A DNA stretch of 5,673 nt from Desulfovibrio desulfuricans. Lineage in GTDB: Bacteria > Desulfobacterota > Desulfovibrionia > Desulfovibrionales > Desulfovibrionaceae. A program made the translations under genes and the position numbers. Of the stretch, positions 1 to 4,967 are shown in pieces. Each line of letters begins with the position of its first letter. Position 1 is the first letter of the stretch. Where the stretch lies: assembly GCA_003251995.1 (NCBI GenBank), contig QKDT01000006.1, positions 1-5,673 on the forward strand, in the 5' to 3' direction. The notes under the pieces are model-generated. The model saw only the letters and a program-made list of their open reading frames with translations. It was not told the DNA's origin and ran no database searches.

Positions 1-228
1 AATAAGATTCGCCATTTTTTTCAGGTAGCCAGCGCGGGCCACTGCCGGAAGGGCCGCCCAGGCATCCTGTGCCTTGTGCGCGGCAGCCAGTGCCGCCAGC
101 CCGTCTTCACGCCCTCCGTTGGGCGTTTGGGCCATTATTTTGCCGGTAGAGGGGTTTTCCACCTCTATCATTGCAAAGCCAGTAGGGGAAACCAATTTGC
201 CGTTTATGAATTGTTGGTAAGTATGCAT
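1..228 (-). CDS. Aldehyde dehydrogenase, AldA-like, N-terminal part (runs off left edge)
   Basis: The 76 residues visible from ATG at 228 read like the start of an NAD(P)-dependent aldehyde dehydrogenase. They show an INGKLV-type first beta-strand, the ENPSTGKI stretch typical of the family (compare INPATGEVI), and then an alanine-rich helix ending in WAALPAVARAGYLKKMANLI, which resembles lactaldehyde/glycolaldehyde dehydrogenases of the AldA type. Such enzymes oxidise short aldehydes to acids in the cytoplasm. The catalytic Cys and Glu and most of the roughly 480-residue protein lie outside the window, so the substrate cannot be judged. The start is supported by an AAGGAG ribosome binding site at 234-239, five bases upstream. 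The gene follows a strong terminator hairpin, so it probably has its own promoter between about 240 and 300. A weak pair (TTTACC, 18 bp, TATGCT) can be found there, but I do not rely on it. Confidence 0.85.
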   Translation of the reverse strand, partial: MHTYQQFINGKLVSPTGFAMIEVENPSTGKIMAQTPNGGREDGLAALAAAHKAQDAWAALPAVARAGYLKKMANLI

Positions 229-300
229 GAATGCTCCTTGGTTTGGGCAAGCATAAGCACACATGTCAACAAAGGTAAAGATACACTCTTTTTCAGGAAT

Positions 301-364
301 TAGGTAAAAGCGCATTGCCGCAGAGAGGGGCACCGTACAACGGCATTTCTCTGCGGCAATGCGC
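301..364 (-). terminator. Rho-independent terminator downstream of the mrp gene
   Basis: A perfect 17-bp inverted repeat (arms 310-326 and 348-364, starting GCGCATTGCCGC on the plus strand) flanks a 21-base loop. On the minus strand the hairpin is followed by TTTTACC. It begins 24 bases after the TAG stop of the Mrp ATPase and lies before the aldehyde dehydrogenase gene on the same strand. The T-run is short, but the stem is long and perfect. The plus-strand side has no T-run, so it should work mainly on the minus strand. It separates the two minus-strand genes into different transcription units. Confidence 0.7.
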
Positions 365-388
365 AACAGACACTACATGTGCGGCATG

Positions 389-1216
389 CTACATACGCGA
401 GATCACAGCCATGGCACCGTCCATAAAGTGTTGATCCACATCTTCAATGGCACCCTGGTCACAGGCGCGCGCAAGGGCAGGATCAATGGGCAGACGCGCA
501 AGCACCTTGAGCCCGTGCCGCTGCGCCACGGCATCAATGTGGCTTTCGCCAAAAATCTTGTATTCCTTGTTGTTGTCCGGGCATTTGAAGTACGAGAGGT
601 TTTCCACCAGCCCGAGAATGGGAATGTCCATCTGGCGGGCCATATCAATGGCCTTTTGCACAATCATGCTCACCAGCTCCTGCGGCGAAGTCACCACCAC
701 AATGCCGTCCACCGGCAGCGACTGAAACACGGTCAGCGGCACATCGCCGGTTCCAGGAGGCATATCAACAAACATGTAGTCCACATCGCGCCAGATCACA
801 TCTGACCAGAACTGTTTGACCGCGCCGGCGATGATCGGCCCACGCCACAACACCGCGTCAGAATCACCGGGCAGCAGCAGGTTCATGGACATGATGTCCA
901 CGCCGCCCTTGCTGCGCTCGGGGGCCAGGCCATCCCCCTCCACATGCGCCTTGCCCGTAAGGCCGAATACACGCGGAATGGACGGGCCGGTTATGTCCGC
1001 ATCAAGGATGGCGCAGTGCTTGCCCTGCCGGGTCATGGCTACCGCCAACAAGGAGGTGACCAGCGACTTGCCCACGCCGCCCTTGCCGCTGACAATGCCG
1101 ATAACCTTGCCAACGCGGCTTTGTGCGTGCGGTTTGACGCGAAAATCCACTTCCGCTTCGCTGCGTTCGTCGCACTGCTCGCCGCAGGAACCGCACTGAT
1201 GATTACAATCACTCAT
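389..1216 (-). CDS. mrp: Mrp/ApbC/Nbp35-family iron-sulfur carrier P-loop ATPase
   Basis: This 275-residue cytoplasmic ATPase belongs to the MinD/Mrp branch of deviant Walker A NTPases, which bind and transfer [4Fe-4S] clusters to apo-proteins. Visible motifs are the deviant Walker A KGGVGKS (45-51), the Walker A' region DADITGPSIPR (72-82), the switch/Walker B stretch VDMPPGTGD (150-158) and ENLSYFKCP (205-213). The N-terminus carries four cysteines (4, 8, 11, 15; CX3CX2CX3C), recalling the extra N-terminal cluster of Nbp35-type proteins. The usual C-terminal CXXC is incomplete: it reads C212-P-D-N215, so only one cysteine remains. There is no N-terminal DUF59 domain and no fused ORP domain. 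The ATG at 1216 has GAGAGGA at 1226-1232. It is transcribed divergently from the DUF5320-like gene across a shared dyad operator, and a strong terminator follows. The family call is firm; client proteins are unknown. Confidence 0.95.
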   Translation of the reverse strand: MSDCNHQCGSCGEQCDERSEAEVDFRVKPHAQSRVGKVIGIVSGKGGVGKSLVTSLLAVAMTRQGKHCAILDADITGPSIPRVFGLTGKAHVEGDGLAPERSKGGVDIMSMNLLLPGDSDAVLWRGPIIAGAVKQFWSDVIWRDVDYMFVDMPPGTGDVPLTVFQSLPVDGIVVVTSPQELVSMIVQKAIDMARQMDIPILGLVENLSYFKCPDNNKEYKIFGESHIDAVAQRHGLKVLARLPIDPALARACDQGAIEDVDQHFMDGAMAVISRM

Positions 1217-1260
1217 GGTTCTTTGTCCTCTCAGATGGTGTACTTTTTCGAAGCTTTTTT

Positions 1261-1282
1261 TCAGACAACTGCCTTTGTCTGA
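1261..1282. repeat. 8-bp inverted repeat in the mrp leader
   Basis: TCAGACAA and TTGTCTGA flank the six bases ctgcct, giving a perfect 8-bp stem. T-runs lie on both sides on the plus strand (seven T's ending at 1261, and TTTTT at 1284-1288), so read as plus-strand RNA it resembles a terminator. On the mrp transcript it would be a small leader hairpin between A-runs. It also contains GACA...TGTC half-sites like those of the operator just downstream, so it could instead be an extra protein-binding site. Function unknown. Confidence 0.45.
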
Positions 1283-1292
1283 CTTTTTGTTA

Positions 1293-1321
1293 TTGACATA
1301 TGTCGTAAACAGACATACTCC
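1293..1321 (+). promoter_or_regulatory. Possible promoter toward the DUF5320-like gene
   Basis: A perfect -35 box TTGACA (1293-1298) is followed after 17 bp by TACTCC (1316-1321), a poor -10 match. The -35 box lies inside the left operator palindrome and the right palindrome lies just past the expected start site, so a bound regulator should affect it. The weak -10 suggests either a need for activation or that the TTGACA matches are by-products of the operator sequence. Confidence 0.35.
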
Positions 1322-1340
1322 TATTTATGACATATGTCAA
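1312..1340 (-). promoter_or_regulatory. Possible promoter toward mrp
   Basis: On the minus strand TTGACA (1340-1335) is separated by 17 bp from TATGTC (1317-1312). It is the mirror image of the plus-strand candidate, so the two promoters would face each other and overlap, with each -35 box inside an operator half. The -10 matches the consensus only at TAT. Confidence 0.4.
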
Positions 1341-1364
1341 TAACGACAACAAAAGGAGTATAGT

Positions 1365-1751
1365 ATGCCTAATTTCGATCACACCGGGCCAGAGGGCAAG
1401 GGTTCGCGCACTGGGCGCGGCATGGGCAAGTGCGGCGGCAATGCTGCCAGCACGGCACGCAGCATGGGCGACACAACCAATGAAGCCGGCATGCAGGGCC
1501 AAGGAATGGGCCGTTGCCACCGTCATGGGCAAAACCACAACCAGGGCCGCAACTGCGCCATGAACGGACAGGGAGCAGGTCGTGGCATGGGGCGTGGCAT
1601 GGGCCGAGGAATGGGACGGGGTATGAGTCAAAACATGGAGCAGAACATGGCTCAAAATATGGGCCCCAATATGGGACAGTCCATGCGGCAAGGCAAAGGC
1701 TGCGGCATCACCCCCGCGGCAGACAGTGACGGAGCCGACAATAACGGCTAG
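1365..1751 (+). CDS. DUF5320-like Gly/Met-rich protein with tetrad methionine repeat
   Basis: This 128-residue soluble, low-complexity protein begins MPNFDHTGPEGKGSRTGRGMG, which matches the opening style of DUF5320 proteins (M-P-x-x-D-x-T-G-P-x-G-x-G-x-x-T-G-R-G). Residues 73-88 are RGMG-type tetrads, and 89-108 continue as QNM-type tetrads. Together they place methionines at 75, 79, 83, 87, 91, 95, 99, 103 and 107, exactly every fourth residue. Fifteen of 128 residues are Met. Four cysteines (23, 51, 64, 113) and a His-rich patch (52, 54, 58) could bind metal. There is no signal peptide or membrane segment. The ATG is well supported by AAAGGAG (1352-1358), six bases upstream. The family has no established function; in sulfate reducers and related anaerobes such genes tend to sit near Mrp-type ATPases, NifX/ORP-like proteins and DUF134 genes, as here. 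A role in metal or cluster binding is inferred. Confidence 0.85.
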   Translation: MPNFDHTGPEGKGSRTGRGMGKCGGNAASTARSMGDTTNEAGMQGQGMGRCHRHGQNHNQGRNCAMNGQGAGRGMGRGMGRGMGRGMSQNMEQNMAQNMGPNMGQSMRQGKGCGITPAADSDGADNNG

Positions 1752-1828
1752 AGTAACCGCAGGTTACATTGCCTCGGCGGCTGCGAGAACAGACGCCCGC
1801 CACAGCGGCCCAAGCGCCAACGTCGCGG

Positions 1829-1891
1829 TTTGCAATTGTAAGAATAGACATTTTCAAAGGTAAAATGCTCTATGTTTCCGCATATGACTGA
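1829..1891 (+). promoter_or_regulatory. AT-rich leader of the DUF134 gene, with a tiny possible leader ORF
   Basis: Within the GC-rich gap between the DUF5320-like and DUF134 genes, this stretch is locally AT-rich, as expected near a promoter, though no convincing -35/-10 pair is visible. It contains AAAGG (1856-1860) followed four bases later by ATG at 1865, opening an eight-codon ORF (MLYVSAYD) that stops at 1891, 63 bases before the DUF134 start. Whether it is translated is unknown. Confidence 0.2.
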
Positions 1892-1954
1892 GCAAGGCCG
1901 CCCGGCAAAAGCGCGCCTGCAAGCGTTAAAGCCGGACGGCCCAAAGAGGATTGC

Positions 1955-2326
1955 ATGCCAAGACCAAAAAAATGGCGAAAAGTCTGCTGCCTGCCAGAAA
2001 ACCGCAGTTTCGGGCCTTTGCCCGGCTTTAATCAAGCCGCGCAGCAGCCGCAGCAGGAAGTTATCATGACCGTGGACGAATATGAGGCTGTGCGCCTCAT
2101 TGACCTTGAGGGCATGAATCAGGAGGCCTGCGCGGAAAAAATGCGCATTGCCCGTACCACGGTGCAAAGCATCTATGCAGAGGCGCGCAAAAAACTGGCG
2201 GATTCTCTGGTGAACGGCAAAATGCTGCGCATTGAAGGCGGGGATTATGAACTGTGCGATGGGCATGGCACGCGCTGCGGCGTGGGCGGCTGTCGCAGAC
2301 GGCGTTGTGGTGGCGGGTTTGAATAA
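1955..2326 (+). CDS. DUF134 (UPF0251) helix-turn-helix protein
   Basis: This 123-residue protein is a clear DUF134/UPF0251 member. It opens MPRPKKWRKVCCLPENRSFGP and continues with the family core VIMTVDEYEAVRLIDLEG (36-53), a sigma-region-4-like helix-turn-helix (about 54-84, NQEACAEKMRIARTTVQSIY) and the closing GKMLRIEGGDYELC (88-101). Members are thought to be DNA-binding regulators, but their ligands and targets are not established. The tail (101-118) is rich in Cys and Arg: C101, H104, C108, C113 and C118, plus C11-C12 near the N-terminus. These could bind a metal or iron-sulfur cluster and make the protein a sensor. The ATG at 1955 follows AGAGGA (1945-1950) by four bases. It is codirectional with and 203 bp after the DUF5320-like gene, so it may have its own promoter or be read through. 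It is the obvious candidate regulator of the divergent operator at 1289-1344, by inference only. Confidence 0.92.
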   Translation: MPRPKKWRKVCCLPENRSFGPLPGFNQAAQQPQQEVIMTVDEYEAVRLIDLEGMNQEACAEKMRIARTTVQSIYAEARKKLADSLVNGKMLRIEGGDYELCDGHGTRCGVGGCRRRRCGGGFE

Positions 2327-2498
2327 GGGCTAATGCCCAAACCTGCGCAAAATGCAGACGGCATGGGGCTAGCCCTGTTAACAGGCCCGCCGCACTGACA
2401 TATCAAATAAACAGCGCCCGCAGGATGCCGCATCCAACGGGGACCAAAGTCTCCGCAGACCGCAGCAGTATACCCTACGGACGCATTGCGCTAAAAAA

Positions 2499-2969
2499 TC
2501 AGGCCTCGGCGTCCTTGCAAACATCTACCCACACGCCGCCGGTAACGCGCTCCAGCTCTGCCAGAGTAACTTTGGCGGCATTGTTGGGCGCGCCTGCAGC
2601 CGGATAGACCGGATCAAACGACCTGAGGCTTTCATCCAGATATACGGGAACGCCCTCGGGCAGGGCAAAGGGGCAAACCCCGCCCATGGGATGCCCCACC
2701 TGCGCTTCCAGGTCTTCAGGCTTGATAAAGCGGGCCTTGGCGTGGAAGGCTTCCTTGAACTTGCGGTTGTCCAGCCGGGCTGTGCCCATGACCACCAGTA
2801 TCAGCGGAGCGTCATTAACGCTGACGGACAGGCTCTTGGCAATACGCCCCGGTTCACAGCCGATGGCCTGGGCCGCCAGATCAACAGTGGCGCTTGAAAC
2901 GTCAAACTCTCTATACGCTCCCTCAAGCCCATGGCGGGCCAAAAACTCCCGCACAGCATCAACGCGCAT
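2499..2969 (-). CDS. YbaK/ProX-family aminoacyl-tRNA deacylase
   Basis: This 156-residue cytoplasmic protein has the YbaK/EbsC fold used to hydrolyse mischarged tRNA (Cys-tRNA-Pro or Ala-tRNA-Pro, depending on subgroup). Seen in order: the SSATVDLAAQAIGCEPGRIAKSL stretch (25-47) with the conserved catalytic-site lysine K45, RLDNRKF (65-71), the glycine-rich loop GHPMGGVCPFALP (92-104), and YPAAGAPNNAAKVT (122-135). Length is normal for stand-alone members. The sequence looks like the ProX/YbaK-like group of general prolyl-tRNA editing proteins; which mischarged tRNA it clears cannot be told from sequence. The ATG at 2969 has AAGGGA at 2975-2980. It is the last gene of the five-gene minus-strand directon, 53 bp after the YdcZ-like gene, and ends with TGA followed directly by a run of six T's. 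Confidence 0.9.
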   Translation of the reverse strand: MRVDAVREFLARHGLEGAYREFDVSSATVDLAAQAIGCEPGRIAKSLSVSVNDAPLILVVMGTARLDNRKFKEAFHAKARFIKPEDLEAQVGHPMGGVCPFALPEGVPVYLDESLRSFDPVYPAAGAPNNAAKVTLAELERVTGGVWVDVCKDAEA

Positions 2970-3022
2970 GTCTATCCCTTATTTTTCTGCAACGCGCAGC
3001 CTTTGCCGCCGCAGCACATTGT

Positions 3023-3451
3023 TCACCGGCGCACCACAAGGGCAATACCCACCAACACAAGAACCAGCCCCACCATTCTGCGCCAGTCAAAAGAAATGAC
3101 ATTGAGGCCAAACCAGCCGTAGTGGTCAATGATGGCTGCCATGACAAGGTTGCCAAATATCATGGCCACCAGGGTGGTCAATACGCCGATGCGCGGCGCA
3201 GCCAGTGTGGTGCTTACAACCATAAAAGCGCCCAGCACCCCGCCGGCCCATTGCCAGGCAGGTGTTTCAACCACGCGAAACACATTGCCCCGCCCCATCA
3301 GCAGCACGGTAAAAGCCAAAACAACCGTGCCTATGGCAAAAGAAATCAGCCCACTTTCCAGCAGCCCCACTGTGCGGCTCAAGGCCGCGTTGATGGGCGG
3401 TTGCAGGGCCACCACGCAGCCCGCAAAAACCACCAGCGCTATAAAGTACAT
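3023..3451 (-). CDS. DMT-superfamily YdcZ/DUF606-type membrane protein
   Basis: This 142-residue integral inner-membrane protein has about five hydrophobic segments (about 1-20, 33-52, 66-88, 90-110, 124-141). QPPINAALSR (17-26) and a GxxxxFGNLVMAA-type segment (about 95-106) fit the YdcZ/DUF606 family, which consists of half-size members of the drug/metabolite transporter superfamily that probably dimerise. Substrates are not known for most members. The start at 3451 lies only 13 bp after the stop of the VOC gene, with GGGAGG at 3456-3461, so the two are almost certainly cotranscribed and perhaps translationally linked. The C-terminus ends in RR just after the last helix. Family call is good; transport function is inferred. 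Confidence 0.87.
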   Translation of the reverse strand: MYFIALVVFAGCVVALQPPINAALSRTVGLLESGLISFAIGTVVLAFTVLLMGRGNVFRVVETPAWQWAGGVLGAFMVVSTTLAAPRIGVLTTLVAMIFGNLVMAAIIDHYGWFGLNVISFDWRRMVGLVLVLVGIALVVRR

Positions 3452-3464
3452 GCCGCCTCCCTGC

Positions 3465-3923
3465 TCAGGCCGATTCCTCCGCCGTTGCCGCCTCGCGTAA
3501 AAAGGGCGTGTGGGTAATAGCCATAAGAATGCCCTCGGGGCTGAGGAACCTGGTGACAGTTTGTCCCCAGGGCTCTTCTTTCAGCCGGGTGAGCAGCTTG
3601 TAACCGCCCTGCTCAAGAATGCTCGTGGCAGAAACGATATCTTCCACATCAAGCTCAAGCCAGGCCTGCGGAACGGGCACGTCTTCGGGCCAGTTCGGCG
3701 AACCAAAGCAGGAAAGCGCGGCTTTGTCCAAAGGCCAAAGGGCGAAGTGCTTTACCCCCTCGATGCACTGGGAGTGCCAATACCCTTCATAGCCGTCTTC
3801 ATGCCGCAAGGGCAGCCCCAGCGCCACCCTGTACAGGTTGCCGCTTTTTTTCTGGTCTTGCGTCACAGGGCCAAAACCAGCCACAAACAGAACCCGTATG
3901 CCGTCAGGAAGCTTGTTCTGCAT
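3465..3923 (-). CDS. VOC (glyoxalase/bleomycin-resistance fold) family protein
   Basis: This 152-residue soluble protein has one VOC module pair. The first half runs VLFVAGFGPVTQDQKKSGNLYRVALGLP (11-38) and the second WLELDVEDIVSATSILEQGGYKLL (88-111), ending in EEPWGQTVTRFLSPEGILMAITHTP (116-140), the classic closing strands of this fold. VOC proteins use paired beta-alpha-beta-beta-beta units to bind metals or small ligands and include glyoxalase I, dioxygenases and antibiotic-binding proteins. Candidate metal ligands (H60, E90, E130) are visible, but the reaction cannot be assigned. Its start is weakly marked: only CTGGGG lies upstream, and it forms the right arm of a 5-bp hairpin (3931-3943). 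The 55-bp gap to the kinase gene and the 13-bp gap to the YdcZ-like gene point to one operon. Confidence 0.85.
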   Translation of the reverse strand: MQNKLPDGIRVLFVAGFGPVTQDQKKSGNLYRVALGLPLRHEDGYEGYWHSQCIEGVKHFALWPLDKAALSCFGSPNWPEDVPVPQAWLELDVEDIVSATSILEQGGYKLLTRLKEEPWGQTVTRFLSPEGILMAITHTPFLREAATAEESA

Positions 3924-3930
3924 GTTGTAC

Positions 3931-3943
3931 CCCAGTTTCTGGG
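3931..3943 (-). other. Small hairpin over the putative VOC ribosome binding site
   Basis: On the minus strand CCCAG-aaa-CTGGG forms a 5-bp stem just eight bases before the VOC start. Its right arm holds the only G-rich stretch that could act as a ribosome binding site. This may simply mean poor initiation or coupling to upstream translation; the hairpin is short and could be chance. Confidence 0.3.
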
Positions 3944-3978
3944 CTTTTAAGTTTTCTGCTGCCTAACCGGCCTGCCGC

Positions 3979-4932
3979 CTAGCCCAAAATGCCTTCGGGC
4001 AAAGGACCGAACGCGGCCTCGTAACGCTGACGGAAGACATCAGACGAATAGTCGTGTTCCTGCGTGCCCATTTTTTCAAGGCAGAAGCTGGCGCTCACAG
4101 AGCCAAGCTTGGCGGCTTCGGGCATGGAAAGGCCGTGCAGCAAACCCTTGAGCAGACCAGCGCGATGGGCATCGCCCGCGCCGGTGGGGTCGAGAATCTG
4201 ACGGGGTGGCACAGAGGGAATGCGCGTTTCGGTGCCATCCGCGCCGCGCACCAGCGCGCCGTCCGCGCCCAGCGTGGTCACAAGCCAAAGGGTACGCCCA
4301 ACCAGTTCTTCTTCACTTTTGCCGGTGGCCTTGCAGATCATGTTCAATTCATAATCGTTGGTAATGCAGGCAAAAGAACCCTCAATAGCCGCCAGCAGGT
4401 CATTGCCTGTCAGTACGGGCAACTGTTGACCGGGGTCAAAAATGTAGGGGACTCCCTTTTCGCGGAAGAAGCTTGGCAGACGACGCATGTCGTCCACATT
4501 GCCGGGAGAAATGATGGCTATGTCCTTGTCCGCATTGATATTGGGAAAGGCATAATCGGCAGACAGGCTCATGGCACCGGGGTAAAAACCGGTGATCTGA
4601 TTGCTGTTGAGGTCTGTGGTGATATAGCACAGGGCGGTAAAGATATCCTCGGCGCGGTGGATGCCGTCCAGCGGCAGGCCCTTTTCCTGCAGGGCAGCAG
4701 CGTAGGGGCCAAAGTCACGCCCCGCTGCAGAAACGATGACGGGCTTTTCGCCCAGCAGCGCCAAAGAATAGGCAATGTTGCCCGCGCAGCCTCCGCGCCG
4801 CTCATCCATGCCGTCCACCATAAAGCTCACGTTGATCATGTGCAGCTTATCCATCAGGATATGATCCTGAAAACTGCCGGGGAAGGTCATAATGCGGTCA
4901 AATGCCAGTGATCCCGAAACATAGATGGACAT
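3979..4932 (-). CDS. PfkB-family sugar/nucleoside kinase (adenosine-kinase-like)
   Basis: This 317-residue cytoplasmic kinase transfers the ATP gamma-phosphate to a sugar or nucleoside hydroxyl. N-terminal GSLAFDRIMTFPG (7-19) and DERRGGCAGNIAYSLALLG (43-61) correspond to the first PfkB signature. TNDYE (191-195) gives the NxxE Mg/phosphate motif (N192, E195), and ILDPTGAGDAHRAGLLKGL (246-264) is the second signature with the catalytic base D254 in GAGD. The middle of the signature reads DAHRAG rather than the common D-x-F-x-x-G: a histidine replaces the usual aromatic residue. Length is normal. The N-terminal style and absence of fructose-kinase features fit the adenosine/nucleoside kinase-like bacterial group, but the substrate is not certain. 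ATG at 4932 follows GAGGA (4937-4941) at four bases. It lies 35 bp after cutA and 55 bp before the VOC gene, consistent with an operon. Confidence 0.9.
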   Translation of the reverse strand: MSIYVSGSLAFDRIMTFPGSFQDHILMDKLHMINVSFMVDGMDERRGGCAGNIAYSLALLGEKPVIVSAAGRDFGPYAAALQEKGLPLDGIHRAEDIFTALCYITTDLNSNQITGFYPGAMSLSADYAFPNINADKDIAIISPGNVDDMRRLPSFFREKGVPYIFDPGQQLPVLTGNDLLAAIEGSFACITNDYELNMICKATGKSEEELVGRTLWLVTTLGADGALVRGADGTETRIPSVPPRQILDPTGAGDAHRAGLLKGLLHGLSMPEAAKLGSVSASFCLEKMGTQEHDYSSDVFRQRYEAAFGPLPEGILG

Positions 4933-4967
4933 AGTATCCTCGTGATAACATGAAGGATGAGGGTTGA

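Larger units (their letters stand above)
1289..1344. promoter_or_regulatory. Paired palindromic operator between mrp and the DUF5320-like gene
   Basis: Two 21-base arms (1289-1309 and 1324-1344) form an inverted repeat with 20 of 21 positions matching, around a 14-base spacer. Each arm itself contains the perfect 10-bp palindrome GACATATGTC (1295-1304 and 1329-1338), with centres 34 bp apart. The outer flank of each arm extends to TTATTGACATATGTC when read inward. This is the expected layout for two dimer-binding sites, or one cooperative tetramer site, of a transcription factor controlling both divergent genes. The nearby DUF134 protein is one candidate binder, but this is inference. Confidence 0.75.

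Noticed and set aside
359..805. A 148-codon plus-strand frame over the mrp gene
   Set aside because: Antisense shadow of mrp; His-rich composition and no ribosome binding site or family match.
1217..1364. A sigma-54 promoter for mrp, as in known ORP operons
   Set aside because: No GG-N10-GC element of the TGGCAC-N5-TTGC type is visible on either strand of the intergenic region.
1581..1685. 12-bp periodic DNA repeats, considered as a CRISPR-like or tandem non-coding array
   Set aside because: The periodicity is codon-based (four-residue units in a clear reading frame with varied synonymous codons), with no spacers.
1290..1691. A 133-codon minus-strand frame with a hydrophobic C-terminal stretch
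   Set aside because: It is antisense to the DUF5320-like gene; its His/Ala-rich repeats mirror the Met/Gly tetrads, and its end would cover the operator region.
1748..2266. A 172-codon minus-strand frame
   Set aside because: It is antisense to the strongly supported DUF134 gene and shows no known domain.
2396..2409. TGACATAT followed by CAAATAA, resembling a third copy of the operator
   Set aside because: Only one half matches; the palindromic second half is missing and there is no gene start next to it.
2366..2454. Several small palindromes (GGGCTAGCCC, CCTGTTAACAGG, GGATG-ccg-CATCC, GGGGAC-caaa-GTCTCC) considered as terminators between convergent genes
   Set aside because: Stems are short, compete with one another, and none is followed by a T-run on either strand.
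2894..3517. A 207-codon plus-strand open frame
   Set aside because: It is antisense to the YbaK, YdcZ and VOC genes and is rich in His, Gln and Pro, as expected for a reverse-strand shadow of membrane-protein codons.
4054..4911. A 285-codon plus-strand open frame
   Set aside because: It is fully antisense to the PfkB kinase gene, has no recognisable family, and arises from high GC content on the opposite strand of a clear gene.
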